Position numbers and translations under genes: made by a program
Assembly: GCA_963767245.1 (NCBI GenBank)
Contig: CAVYDG010000011.1
Location: forward strand, 744,001 to 808,000
From: Roseiarcus sp963767245
Lineage (GTDB): Bacteria > Pseudomonadota > Alphaproteobacteria > Rhizobiales > Beijerinckiaceae
Reading direction: 5' to 3'
Length of the DNA stretch: 64,000 nt
Part shown: positions 9,501-19,287 of the stretch, piece after piece
Layout: the number at the start of each line of letters is the position of its first letter
Numbering within the stretch: position 1 is the first letter of the stretch
The notes under the pieces: model-generated
What the model saw: the letters and a program-made list of their open reading frames with translations, nothing else
The model's database searches: none
Told to the model about the DNA's origin: nothing

Positions 9501-11670
9501 CGGGTTCACCCTGGCGGCGGGCGCGGAAACCCTCGCGGGGACCAACACCTACACCGGGCCTACCAACATCAACGGCGGCACGCTGAACGTCACCGGCAGC
9601 ATCGGCTCCACCGGTACGCCGACCGGCGCCATCAATGTCGCGCCCGGGGCCGCGCTGAACGACAGCGGGTCGATCGTCTCCGGCGGCCTCCTGACCAATG
9701 CGGGCGCGATATACGTCGCGCCAAGCGGCGCGCTGACTGCGATGGGCGGTCTCAACAACGCTTCGACCGGCACGATCGTCAACATGGGGACCATCACGGA
9801 CGATCTCAGCAACGCCGGCACGGTCACGAACTATGGCGTCTACAACGCCAATGTCGCTTCCAACACCGGCGCGATCACCAATGAGGCGGCAGGGACCTGG
9901 AACGGCGCCGTCAATCAGTACGCCAACGTTGCCGGCGGTGTAATCACCAACCTGGGAACCTGGAACGGGACTGCCCTGAGCTACAACGACGGTGGGACCA
10001 TCGACAACCAGGGAACCTGGAGCGGAGGCATCCAGAACGATTCAGGCGTGTTCACGAATGAGGGAACGCTCTCCGGCGGCCTGATCGCCAATGGCGGCGT
10101 CTCGACCAATTCGGGCACAATCAACGGCGGCGCGACCGTGACCGGCGGGACCCTGAACAATACCCCGTCCGGCACGATCTCGGGCGGCGTCGCTCTCGCC
10201 GGGAATGGGCCGGCGATCGTGAACGCGCTCGGCGTCATCAACGGCGGCGTAACCAGCAGCAACCCGAATGCGATCTTCAATGTCGGGGATGCGGCGCAAA
10301 CTCCCCCGACCGGGCCGAAATCGCAAGTTTTGACCGTGAACGGATCCATTGCAGGCCTTGGCGGGCCCTCGAGCCCGATGCTGGCGTCGATGCCGGTCAA
10401 CCTGACGACAGGGGCCTCGAACTATGTGCAGGTCAACGGCGGCTCCGTATCCAACGCTCAAATCAACCTCACGGGGACGCTGACCAACCCGAAGAACCAG
10501 CTATGGAGCGTTCCCAACCAGACGCTTCTCTATTCGAACGTGTCCTTCCCGCTCAGCGCCGCTTCCAATCAGCTCCTCGAAGGGGCCGGACGATATGGGC
10601 TGTTTGACTACGTCCCGACGCCCGGCAACAACGGGATTGCGCAGGAACTCAAGCTCGGCGTGGTCTCCTCGCCGGCCAACCAGATCTCGGCGCTTATCAC
10701 CGGGCTCAATACGTCGTTCTTCCAGAACGCGTCGGCTTTCCTCGGATCGCCGCAAAATCCGACCGCGAACATGTGGTACGGCGGCGTGTGGACCCGCGGC
10801 GGCGGGGCCGAGATGACGACCGAGACCACCACCACCGGCGGCGGCGTCCTCTATCCGGGCTCGGTCGACACCCGGTACCAGACCAGCACCGGCGGGGTCC
10901 AGTTCGGCATCGACGAGGGGCTCTACAACATCAACGCCTCGGGCATGAACGCGCATCTCGGCGTCACCGGCGGTCAGGCCTGGGGCTACTCGACCCTGAA
11001 CCGGTCCAGCGATCCGAACGCGCTGCTCAACGTCTCCGGCAGCGCCGGCATGCCGTTCTACGGCCTCTACGCGGCGGTCACCGGCCAGAGCTTCTCCGGC
11101 ACGGTTCAGTGGCGCCACAGTACCTTCGACATGAACCTCAACAACACCGATCTCGGGCTGAACAACGCCGCGCTGAACGCGTACGGCGACACGTTCTCTG
11201 CCGACGCGGCGTACACCCTGCCGCTGGCCTATAACTTCTTCGTCACGCCTTCGGCGGCGGTGTTCGTGTCCAACACCCGCATCAACAACCTCTACGCGTC
11301 GCCTTTGGTCGCGCCCGGCACCTGGTTCACCTTCGACAACCTCAACAATACGTTGTTCAGGGCGGGGGTGCGGCTTGGCACGGTTTACGGGTACAACGAC
11401 AACCTCCTGGTCCAGCCCTATGTCGCCGGCAACGTCTGGCATGAGTTTGACGGCACGACCACAGCCCACTTCTATCAGCTCAGCTCGGCCGGGCTGTCGA
11501 CGCTGCCGGGGATTTATTCGACCGGGGTCGGGACATTCGGGCAATTCGCCGTCGGCTTCTCGACCCAGTCGCCGAAGTCCGGCGTCACCTCCTATGTCCA
11601 GGCCGATCTCCGTACCGGCTCGAACATTCAGGGCTGGGGCCTGTCGGCCGGGTTGCGCGATAGCTACTGA
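6563..11670 (+). pseudogene. Giant autotransporter adhesin with PATR repeats, one frameshift
   Basis: This type V secretion protein of about 1,700 aa is split by a one-base frameshift near 7880. The start at 6563 (MRRNLHSRLGG) gives a long signal peptide ending near AAGPARA. A Gly/Ala/Asn-rich segment follows (6700-7150), then many autotransporter-associated beta-strand repeats of the type TLTGTNTYTGATTIDAG, then a spacer and a C-terminal 12-strand beta-barrel (about 10760-11670, MWYGGVWTRGG to GWGLSAGLRDSY). The passenger is expected outside the cell and the barrel in the outer membrane; adhesion is the usual role. The downstream frame alone lacks a signal peptide, so the product is inactive unless the frameshift is a sequencing error. 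Confidence 0.85.
8271..8954 (+). repeat. Two near-identical 342-bp tandem units in autotransporter passenger
   Basis: The sequence GATCGACGCCGGGACGCTGG recurs at 8271 and 8613, and a diverged version starts at 8955, exactly 342 bp (114 residues) apart each time. The first two units differ at only a few bases, so the duplication is recent or kept homogeneous by recombination. The period is a multiple of three, so copy number can change without losing frame. Confidence 0.85.
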
Positions 11671-11678
11671 AACGGGAG

Positions 11679-11706
11679 CGCGCCGGGCCACGGCCGGGCG
11701 CGTTTT
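11679..11706 (+). terminator. Rho-independent terminator after autotransporter
   Basis: A GC-rich hairpin (arms CGCGC...GGCC and GGCC...GCGCG) begins 8 bases after the autotransporter stop and is followed directly by TTTT. Confidence 0.7.
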
Positions 11707-11748
11707 CGCGATCTAACGCTGACGGGTCGATCGCGGGGCCGCCCTTTT

Positions 11749-12489
11749 TCATCCGAGCGATTTTCTTGGTCCTTCATAGCCAGTTTGGTTGACTGCAATG
11801 GATTGGTCGATTGCATAGGTTTGCAAAACTGTAGACGCTATCGGCTGCGGCCAGCGCAAAAGCGCTGCCCGACCGGGCTCGGTCAGGCTATAGACGCCGC
11901 GCTCGATGGCGGCGAACCAGCCATAGACATTCCCGTGAAGGATTTTTGCAGCGTCCGGAATAGACACCTTGAGGTCCCGCGGCCGGCGGGGGCCTTGCGC
12001 CAACGCAGCGGCGCAGGCGAGAGCACGCTGGCGATACGCCGTCATGATCGGCGCCCTCGATCCTCCGCCTTCGACAGGATCGCCGCGCCGGCGCCGGTGC
12101 TCTTCGACGAGACGGGAACGGCGGCGAGGATTTTTGCGCGGCGTCGGCGCGGTCGGACTGACCAGCACCTCGACCTGGCCGTTCGGCAATACCCCGAGCA
12201 ACCCAAAACCAAGCCTTCTGCAGAGGTTGCGAAACCGGGCGTCGTTTTCACGCCCCCTCCCGCGAGACGAGAGGCGGGCGGCTAGCCAGACTTCGTCGCT
12301 GGCGCTCGCGCGGTCGACCCCCTGCAACACGAGCTCGAGATTGAAGGTCAGTTTGAGTTCGCCGATCACCACGACGGGCGATTTATCGCTCTTCAACCCC
12401 AACAGATCACAACCTCCAACCTCGCCTTTGACGACGAAGCCAAGCCCTTCGAGGAAGGCCTTAACCGGCCGATAAAGTGAGGTTTCCAG
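11749..12489 (-). CDS. DUF2161 family protein (PD-(D/E)XK-like), probable CTG start
   Basis: The protein of about 246 aa belongs to a conserved alphaproteobacterial family of unproven function, annotated as PD-(D/E)XK-nuclease-like. The motif GELKLTFNLELVLQ supplies the E-x-K of that fold, with CDLLGLKSDKSP just before it. The middle has PTAPTPRKNPRRRSRL, and the C-terminal half is a winged-helix-like region (KILHGNVYGWFAAIERGVY). The first ATG lies at 12402, inside the conserved fold, but homology continues upstream as ETSLYRPVKAFLEGLGFVVK. The only sensible start is CTG at 12489, preceded by AAGGGAG. Either a rare CTG start is used or the original ATG was mutated. Confidence 0.8.
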   Translation of the reverse strand: METSLYRPVKAFLEGLGFVVKGEVGGCDLLGLKSDKSPVVVIGELKLTFNLELVLQGVDRASASDEVWLAARLSSRGRGRENDARFRNLCRRLGFGLLGVLPNGQVEVLVSPTAPTPRKNPRRRSRLVEEHRRRRGDPVEGGGSRAPIMTAYRQRALACAAALAQGPRRPRDLKVSIPDAAKILHGNVYGWFAAIERGVYSLTEPGRAALLRWPQPIASTVLQTYAIDQSIAVNQTGYEGPRKSLG

Positions 12490-12646
12490 AATCGTTCTCC
12501 CTTCTGACCAGCTCGTTCCTACTCGAATCGGCTTTCAGTCAAAACGTCCGCAATCTCAGAATTGCCAGACCGCTTCGGCGCCGGGCGGCGTGATGACGAC
12601 GCCATGCGACAGAGACCGCCCGCTCGATTCCTCGGGGAACCTTGAA

Positions 12647-12771
12647 GTGAATACGTCGGAACTGGTTACGAAAATAGCAGAGGCGCAAAGCGTGAGCAGA
12701 TCGCAGGTCCAGGCGATTTTGGACAGCATGCTCCAAGCCTCGGCTCGCGCATTTCAAGAATGCCTTCAAAC
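12647..12771 (+). pseudogene. N-terminal fragment of HU/IHF-type DNA-binding protein
   Basis: From GTG 12647 the translation reads VNTSELVTKIAEAQSVSRSQ, which matches the opening helices of HU-family proteins (NKSELVxKIAExxxLSKxxA). Similarity fades after about 35 residues, and the beta-arm region that binds DNA is absent. It is directly followed by a piece of an unrelated gene, so this is a truncated remnant. Confidence 0.6.
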
Positions 12772-12921
12772 GGGGGCGGTCTCGCCGCGCTTGTCGAGAC
12801 GCACAACCTCGACCTCGCCGCCCGCATGGACCGCCGCGTGACCATCCGCGACGGGCGGGTCGAGGAGAGGGGTAGGCGGGGATTCATGGCGCAGCATTCG
12901 TCCCGCCTTTCATTGACTTAA
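12772..12921 (+). pseudogene. C-terminal fragment of LolD-type ABC ATPase
   Basis: In a second frame the translation reads GLAALVETHNLDLAARMDRR and VTIRDGRVEE. This is the end of a LolD-type lipoprotein-releasing ATPase: the H-loop (THN) and D-R-x-V-x-I-R-D-G-R. It fuses in the DNA to the HU fragment with no gap and ends at TAA 12919-12921. Nothing of the Walker motifs is present, so it is a deletion scar. Confidence 0.65.
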
Positions 12922-13026
12922 AAAAAGTCGGCGTGTTAGCGCTTGGGCGCGCTTCGTCTGATTAACGATAAAAGACAGACGGATACCAAATAGCGTCGCC
13001 ATGACGTTGAAAAAGGAGGAAACCTG

Positions 13027-14046
13027 ATGAGCCGTAACATTTCGATGCTCGCGTTGGTCGCAGCTGCGGGGCTGCTCGCCGCCCCGGCCAGCGCCGACAC
13101 TAGCGGTAAGAAGATCGCCTTTTCCAACAACTACGCCGGCAATTCCTGGCGTCAGGCGATGCTGAACAGCTATGATATCGTCACCAAAAAGGCGGTGGCT
13201 GACAAGATCGTTGGCGCGGCGGATGTGTTCACGACCGCCGACAAGGAGGTCCCGACCCAGGCCGCCCAGATCCAGAACCTGATCCTTCAGGGATATAACG
13301 CCATCGTCATCAACGCCGGCTCGCCCGACGCCCTCAACGGCGCGGTCAAGCAGGCTTGCGACGCCGGCATCGTGGTGGTTTCCTTCGACGGCATTGTCAC
13401 CGAGCCCTGCGCCTACCGGGTTGGGGTCGACTTCAAGGACATGGGCAAGCAGGAAGTCGCGCAGATGGCGAAGTTCCAGCCGAAAGGCGGGAACCTGCTC
13501 GAGATTCGTGGCCTCGCCGGCACCTCAATCGACGATGACATCCACGCGGGGATTCTCGATGGCGTGAAGGCGCATCCGGAATTCAAGATCGTCTCTTCCG
13601 TCACTGGCGATTGGGACCAGACGACGGCGCAGAAGGCGGTCGCTACGGTTCTGCCCTCGCTGCCGCCGATCGTAGGCGTCGTCGATCAGGGCGGCGACGG
13701 TTACGGCGCGGCGCAAGCCATCGCCGCCGCAGGCAAGCCGCGTCCGACCATCATCATGGGCAACCGCCAGGACGAATTGCAGTGGTGGAAAGAGCAGAAG
13801 GCGAAGGACGGCTACACGACCTGGTCGGCGTCGATCGCGCCCGGCGTATCCACGCTCGCCTTTTGGGTGGCCCAGCAGGTGCTCGACGGCAACACCAAGA
13901 TCCCGCACGATCTCGTTGTACCCTACCTCGCGTTCACGCAGGACGACTTCGAGGCGGCGCTCCCGAGCATTGCAAAGGGCGGAGTTGCGAGCCACGAATA
14001 CACTCAGGCCGATGGGATTGCGGCGATCAAGGCAAACATGAAATAA
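13027..14046 (+). CDS. Sugar ABC transporter periplasmic substrate-binding protein
   Basis: This 339-aa protein has a cleavable signal peptide (LALVAAAGLLAAPASA) and a periplasmic-binding-protein type 1 (ribose/galactose-type) fold. Typical features are IAFSNNYAGNSWRQAM, QAAQIQNLILQGYNAIVINA, VVSFDGIV and VGVVDQGGDGYGAAQAI. A strong ribosome-binding site (AAGGAGGAA) lies just before the ATG. It is followed by an ATPase and two permeases in the order expected for a CUT2 importer. The substrate cannot be read from sequence; a simple sugar or sugar alcohol is likely. No regulator lies next to it. Confidence 0.88.
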   Translation: MSRNISMLALVAAAGLLAAPASADTSGKKIAFSNNYAGNSWRQAMLNSYDIVTKKAVADKIVGAADVFTTADKEVPTQAAQIQNLILQGYNAIVINAGSPDALNGAVKQACDAGIVVVSFDGIVTEPCAYRVGVDFKDMGKQEVAQMAKFQPKGGNLLEIRGLAGTSIDDDIHAGILDGVKAHPEFKIVSSVTGDWDQTTAQKAVATVLPSLPPIVGVVDQGGDGYGAAQAIAAAGKPRPTIIMGNRQDELQWWKEQKAKDGYTTWSASIAPGVSTLAFWVAQQVLDGNTKIPHDLVVPYLAFTQDDFEAALPSIAKGGVASHEYTQADGIAAIKANMK

Positions 14047-14093
14047 CCTTGGCCGAATGAAGAGCGCGCCCCGCGTCGCGGGCCGAGAGGACA

Positions 14094-15565
14094 ATGGCCA
14101 ACGCGGGCGCTGCTCTCGTCGATTTTACTGGGGTCGAGAAATCCTACGGCGCTGTCCGGGCTCTGGACGGCGCCGATTTTTCGCTTCTTCCCGGTGAGTG
14201 CGTCGGCGTCGTCGGCCACAATGGCGCCGGCAAGTCGACGCTTATGCATGTCCTCAACGGCGGCGTCGCTCCGGATCGCGGCAGGTTCGTAGCAGACGGC
14301 GAGGAGCACCCGCACTGGAATTCCGCGCGAGCAAGAGCGTTGGGACTACGGTGCGTCTTTCAGGAACTGTCGCTTTGCCCGAACCTGACGGTGGCGGAAA
14401 ACGCTCGCGTCGTTCATCCGGCGATCCATGGTTTCGGCTGGAGACGTCGATCGGCGCGGCTCATTCTTGACAAGCTCGACGAGATTTTTCCCGGCCACGG
14501 GGTGAGGCCCGGCGACCTGGTTCAGGACCTGACGATCGGGCGGAGACAGATGGTCGAGATCTCGCGCACTTTCTCGGTCTCGGATGCGCCCGCCCGCGTC
14601 ATCATTCTCGACGAGCCGACCTCCTCGCTCGACGCCCACACGGCCGCGCAGCTTCTGGCGCATGTGCGCCGCTCGGTCGAGGCGGGAGTGAGCTGCGTGC
14701 TGATCTCCCATATCCTGGGTGAGGTGCTGTCGACGTGCGACCGAATTGTCGTCATGCGCGACGGCAAGGTGGTGACGGCCGACGTCGCGCGAAACTTCGA
14801 CCGCGCGAAGCTGGTCGGCGCGATGGGCGGCATTGACAGCCAAACGCCGCGCCCCCAGACGGCCGCAGTGGCCGGGCGGCGCGGCGAGACCCCGATTGTC
14901 GTGCGCGTTCGCCCTGAAAGGCAGGCGGATGAGCGGCGCCTGATCGCGCGCGAAGGCGAAATCATCGGCCTCGCGGGCCTCGCCGGCCACGGCCAGACCG
15001 ATCTTCTGCTCGCGACCTTTTCCGCCGCCACACGCTCCAAAACGAGCGCAACGGTGAAGGGGCCGATCGCTTTGGTTGCAGGAGACCGGCAATCGGACGG
15101 CGTCTTCCCGCAATGGTCGATCGCGCAGAACATTGGCGTGCGCTCGCTAAAGCAATTGCGCGCCGGCCTCCTGCTTTCGCCCCGCCGCGAGGTCGCGCTC
15201 GCGAATGTCTGGCGGCAACGGATCAGGATCCGAACGCTGGACGTTCGCGACAGGATCTCTCTCTCTCCGGGGGCAACCAGCAGAAGGCGCTGTTCGCTCG
15301 CGCGCTCGCCTCGGACGCGCGCATCGTGCTCATGGACGACCCGATGCGCGGCGTCGATTACGCCACCAAGCTCGAAGTCTACGACCTGATCCGCGCGGAA
15401 GCGCAGGCCGGCCGGACGTTTCTCTGGTACACGACCGAGACCGAGGAATTGAAGAACTGCGACCGGACTTACATTTTTCGCAACGGAATTGTCGTCGCCG
15501 AGCTGGCGCGGGACGAATTGAGCGAGGAGCGCGTGATTCATTCCTCGTTCGCGGGCGCCGCCTAA
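14094..15565 (+). CDS. CUT2 sugar ABC transporter ATP-binding protein, frameshifted
   Basis: This is a double-ATPase of the RbsA/XylG/AraG type, about 490 aa if intact. The first half has Walker A GHNGAGKSTL, FQELSLCPNLTVAENA, a degenerate signature (LTIGRRQMVEIS) and Walker B RVIILDEPTSSLD. The second half has LSLSGGNQQKALFARALA and IVLMDDPMRGVDYATK. The second half is in a different frame from about 15245, explained by one missing or extra base in GTTCGCGACAGG. The second site's Walker A is degenerate, as is common in this family. The gene is inactive as written unless the indel is a sequencing error. The stop is 1 bp before the permease ATG. Confidence 0.83.
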
Positions 15566-15566
15566 G

Positions 15567-16541
15567 ATGAGTGCAACCACGGCGGTAGCGCCATCGACCG
15601 CGAACGGTGCGGACCTGAGACGGCGGTTGCGCGCAGCGCTTCCGGCATTGTCGCTGGCCCTGGTCATCGCCGCAATCGCATGGCTCAACCCGCGCGCGAT
15701 CAGCTATTTCGGCTTCACGCTGATGCTGAACCTCGCGGTCCCGATCGCACTCGCCACGATGGCGCAGATGTTCGTGGTCGCGGGAAACGACCTCGACCTT
15801 TCAATCGGCACTTTCGTCGGCTTCGTCTGCTGCGTCTCCGCGACCTGGTTGCGGGATGAGCCCTGGTTCGGCGCGCTGGCCCTAATCGGCTGCGTCGCGC
15901 TCTACGCGGCTCTGGGTGCGCTCATTTACCTGCGCAACCTGCCCTCGATCGTGGTCACGTTGGGCATGAGCTTCGTCTGGCAAGGGTTAGCGGTCCTTAT
16001 CCTGCCGAAGCCAGGCGGCAAAGCGCCCGGGTGGCTGCAGGCGATCATAAGCCTGAAGCCGCCGCTCGTTCCGCTGCCGATCGTAGCCGCGGCGCTCATC
16101 GCTGCGGTCGGTTATTTCGGGCTCATGCACACGTCCTACGGGGCGATCTTGCGCGGCGTCGGCGGCAATGCGGTTGCGATCCGGCGGGCCGGCTGGTCGC
16201 TGCTGCGGGCCAAAATCACACTGTTCGCGCTGGCCGGCGTCTTCGGCGTTTTGTCGGGAATGGCGCTGGTCGGCATCACGACCTCGGCCGACGCCAACAT
16301 CGGCAACGGTTATACTCTGCTCTCGATCGCCGGCGTGATCCTGGGCGGAGGGGAGTTCGTCGGCGGAAACGTGTCGCCCGTTGGAGCCGTGATTGGCGCT
16401 CTGACGATGGCGATGGCGGCCTCTCCCCTGCTGACCTTCATGCATATTCCTCCGGATTGGCAGGTCGCGGCCAACGGCGCGATTCTCATCATCGTCCTCG
16501 CCGCCCGGGTCGCCATAAGCCGCAAGGGCGCGGAACGATGA
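15567..16541 (+). CDS. CUT2 sugar ABC transporter permease 1
   Basis: This 324-aa inner-membrane protein is of the RbsC/BPD_transp_2 family, with eight to ten hydrophobic segments. It shows the family motif MFVVAGNDLDLSIGTFVGFV and the cytoplasmic EAA-like loop GAILRGVGGNAVAIRRAGW, where the ATPase docks, followed by ISTT-like GITTSADANIGNGYTL and GGGEFVGG. It overlaps the second permease by 4 bp (ATGA), so the two are translationally coupled and probably form a heterodimeric channel. Confidence 0.87.
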   Translation: MSATTAVAPSTANGADLRRRLRAALPALSLALVIAAIAWLNPRAISYFGFTLMLNLAVPIALATMAQMFVVAGNDLDLSIGTFVGFVCCVSATWLRDEPWFGALALIGCVALYAALGALIYLRNLPSIVVTLGMSFVWQGLAVLILPKPGGKAPGWLQAIISLKPPLVPLPIVAAALIAAVGYFGLMHTSYGAILRGVGGNAVAIRRAGWSLLRAKITLFALAGVFGVLSGMALVGITTSADANIGNGYTLLSIAGVILGGGEFVGGNVSPVGAVIGALTMAMAASPLLTFMHIPPDWQVAANGAILIIVLAARVAISRKGAER

Positions 16542-17485
16542 CCGGCGCGCTCAAGCTGTTGCTCTCGCGGCCATGGCTTTGGTCATTCCTCGGCGCTGGC
16601 GCGGTATGGCTCGCGGCCGTCGTGTTCACGGGAGGCTATGGCGCCGGCGGAATGATGACCGCGGCGTTGTCCTTGTCCGTGTTCACCGTCATCGTTGGCG
16701 TCGGGCAGATGTTCGTCATAACGCTTGGGCCCGGCAACGTTGATCTTTCGCTGCCCGCCAATATCGGACTTGCGAGCGCCGTGGCGATGAAGACGATGGG
16801 CGGCGACGATTCTTGGGTCGCCGTAGGCCTCGGCGCCGCGCTTGCTTGCGGGCTGGCGGTCGGGATCGCCAACTACCTCCTGATCTGGGCGCTGCGCATT
16901 CCACCGATCATCGCGACGCTTTCGGCAAGCTTCATCATCCAGTCCATCGACATCAGCTACGGGCGCGGCTTGCAGATCAAACCGCCGCCCGGCTTCGCGG
17001 ACTTTACCAATATTGTGATCGCAGGCGTGCCGTTGCTGGCGATGCTGACGCTTTTGTTCACGATTGGCGCGAGCGTCGCCTTGCACCGGACGATCTGGGG
17101 GCGCTCGGTGCTCGCTATCGGTCAGAACATTCGCGCAGCGCGCTTGGCGGGCGTCCGGGTTGAGCCGGTTCGCTTCGCCACCTACGCCGTGTGCGGCCTG
17201 CTTGGTGGTCTAGCCGGCGCTCTTCTCGCCGGCTACTTCCGTGGCGCCAATGTCGACATCGGCGCCGAATATCTGCTCGCCTCGATCGCGGTCGTCGTCA
17301 TCGGCGGAACCTCGGTATCCGGAGGCAAAGCCAACGTCCCCGGCGTCTGGGGCGGCGCGCTGTTCCTGGTTCTCCTGCTCACCATGCTCAACACGTTCGG
17401 CGTCAGCGCGGGCGTGCGACTCCTGCTCACCGGCCTGATCATCGTCGCGGTCATTACCGCGGCAGGCGGTGAGAAGTCAGCCTGA
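16538..17485 (+). CDS. CUT2 sugar ABC transporter permease 2
   Basis: This 315-aa second permease is of the same RbsC family. It carries MFVITLGPGNVDLSLPANIG, the coupling loop RTIWGRSVLAIGQNIRAARL and GGTSVSGGKANVPG. Multiple hydrophobic segments span the protein. I start it at ATG 16538, overlapping the previous stop; an open frame continues upstream but is antisense to nothing useful and lies in the wrong frame of the first permease. It is the last gene of the operon, and no terminator is obvious after it. Confidence 0.86.
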   Translation: MTGALKLLLSRPWLWSFLGAGAVWLAAVVFTGGYGAGGMMTAALSLSVFTVIVGVGQMFVITLGPGNVDLSLPANIGLASAVAMKTMGGDDSWVAVGLGAALACGLAVGIANYLLIWALRIPPIIATLSASFIIQSIDISYGRGLQIKPPPGFADFTNIVIAGVPLLAMLTLLFTIGASVALHRTIWGRSVLAIGQNIRAARLAGVRVEPVRFATYAVCGLLGGLAGALLAGYFRGANVDIGAEYLLASIAVVVIGGTSVSGGKANVPGVWGGALFLVLLLTMLNTFGVSAGVRLLLTGLIIVAVITAAGGEKSA

Positions 17486-17571
17486 GCGTTCGCTATGGTT
17501 TGCGGGGACGAAACGGCGACCACACAATCGGTTCCCAAGCGTCCGGCGGTCGCCGATCGTGACAACAAGTC

Positions 17572-18822
17572 TTGAAATCGTTGGCTCCCCGAGCAGATGT
17601 TGAACAATACCGGGAAATCGGCAGTTTTCTGAGCGCACAACCCCTCACCAGCGTTATTGACGGGAAAGGGACATCTTGCGCAGCGCCCTCACCATCTCCG
17701 GGTGACTTGGCGTGTCGTCGAGCAACTGCCCAGACGCTCACGCCGACCCCCCCGACCGACACTATTTTTTCGTCCGGGCGGGTCTCGGGACACGTCACGA
17801 CGAAGGGCGAGTCACAAATTCCAGATTTATTTTTGGTCCATTTCACGGGCAACTCGGAGGACCTCCCCGCCGCCGAAGCCCCAAAACTCGGCGAAATCGG
17901 CGGAATAGCGCCATTTGTAGAAGGACATTTTCTCGGCCGACACGTTTGCTTCCTCGACGCCGCCGAAGTGCTCGCGCGCCTGCGCGACGCCTTCCGCCGC
18001 GACCGTGCATGGCTCCGCGCCCGGCTCGACGATCTGCTCGGCAACGCTGCTCGCCTTGAGGCCCCGTCCGACGAGCACACCGAGTCGGTCGACGCCAAGG
18101 AGCGGCTAGACGCCTGCCTTGCAGAGCCAGAGTGGATCGACGGGGTGCAAATCAGGAAACTCCCCCGCCACAACCGCGAGAGCGGCGGCCTGTTCGACCG
18201 CGGGGAATACATCGGCAGCCCGAAACGCCTAGATTGGGCGCGCGACAAGCGGATCGCCACGACCGACCGCACGGCGACGCTGGTCGTCAAGGCGGCGAAG
18301 GTCGGACACCACGCTCTCGCGCTGGCGTTCGGGCGGTATGACGAGCGCGATCCGAAAGCGCTGGCCCGGCTCGCCGCCGAGGGCAAGGCCATCATCAAGG
18401 CTGCGCGGCCATCGCCTGCGCCGAAGCCTTGGGACCTTGACGAGACCATCGAAAGCGCCCGCAAGCTCGCGCTGACCAAGATTCGCGAGATCCCATCCTA
18501 TTGGTCGAGCCTCTGCGCCGTCCGCGCAAGGTTCCCCGATCTCAAGCCTTCAGATCGCAATGCCGAGCAGCGCGCCGACGAAGCAATGAGTTGGATCGCC
18601 GACGCGGAAGACGAGCCCGCCAATGAGCGCGCCCGGCAGATCGTCTTGGCGTGGTTGCGCTCCGGCAAATCGCAGGGCGCTTTCGCCGACGCCAAAGGAC
18701 TGCATCGCCAGGAGCTTCGCCGCATCGTCAACGGCCATTGTGAACTCATCGCACGGCGCGCCAACACCGCCATATCGGCTGACCGGCGCGCCCATCGTGA
18801 TTGTCAGACCCTTGTGCGCGGC
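17572..18822 (+). CDS. Hypothetical protein, 3' end fused to IS3 fragment
   Basis: The product is not recognised. From about 17950 onward the frame has strong G/C third positions, so it is probably real coding sequence, rich in Arg/Ala helices (EVLARLRDAFRRDRAWLRAR). Near its end QGAFADAKGLHRQELRRIV looks like a helix-turn-helix. The first 80-120 residues are less convincing and the true start is unclear. At about 18823 the frame runs directly into IS3 transposase sequence, so the original C-terminus has been lost. It may be a fragment of a phage or plasmid gene, but this is a guess. Confidence 0.4.
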
Positions 18823-18894
18823 GCCATCGACGCCTACGCGCGGCGGATCGTCGGCTGGCGAGCCAGCAGGACGGCGCACGCAGACTTCGTCCTA

Positions 18895-19206
18895 GCGTAA
18901 GCGGGAGACCCCCCGGCTATGCCGGGGTGGCAGTAGCAGTTTGACGTTTCGGACAGTCTCTCTTGATCTGTGCCACTTCTAACCCGAGGGGAGGGGCGAA
19001 ACGGAATTGCAAGATAGGATCTGCCCCATCAACCGACGTCGTCACTTGGTCGCGTGCGAGTTTGGCGAAACGGCAACCTCGGATTTTGCCGTTCCGCGGG
19101 AATAGAGCTATCCGTCGCCCCTCCCGTTGAAGCCGCGTCAGCGGCGTCTTCAGCCGCTTTGAGCGGCTCTCATCCTAAAGCCCCCGGCTTTGCCGGGGGA
19201 TACTTA
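18895..19206. mobile_element. Non-autonomous IS200/IS605-type element (about 312 bp)
   Basis: The element interrupts the IS3 frame exactly between CTA (18892-18894) and TAC (19207) without a target duplication. Subterminal hairpins lie at both ends (CCCCGGC/GCCGGGG at 18911-18927; CCCCCGGC/GCCGGGGG at 19181-19199), as in IS605-type transposons cut by HUH nucleases. Two further hairpins (19132-19145, 19152-19168) precede the right end. No tnpA or tnpB frame remains, so it would depend on a transposase elsewhere. The right part may derive from a tnpB 3' end and its guide RNA, which cannot be shown here. Confidence 0.65.
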
Positions 19207-19287
19207 TACGCCCTTGAACATGCGCTCCATGACCGAAGGCCTGCCGGCCGCGCCGGCCTCGTTCATCACAGCGATCGCGGCGCCCAA

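Noticed and set aside
8229..9600. Regular repeats that could suggest a CRISPR array
   Set aside because: Repeat units are 342 bp, in frame and protein-coding (PATR repeats); no short repeats with unique spacers are present anywhere in the window.
10501..11691. 396-aa minus-strand open frame opposite the autotransporter barrel
   Set aside because: Antisense shadow of the beta-barrel coding sequence; no start context or known motif.
17493..18479. 328-aa minus-strand Ser/Arg-rich open frame
   Set aside because: Third-position bias favours the plus-strand frame over the same DNA; the minus frame has no recognisable motif.
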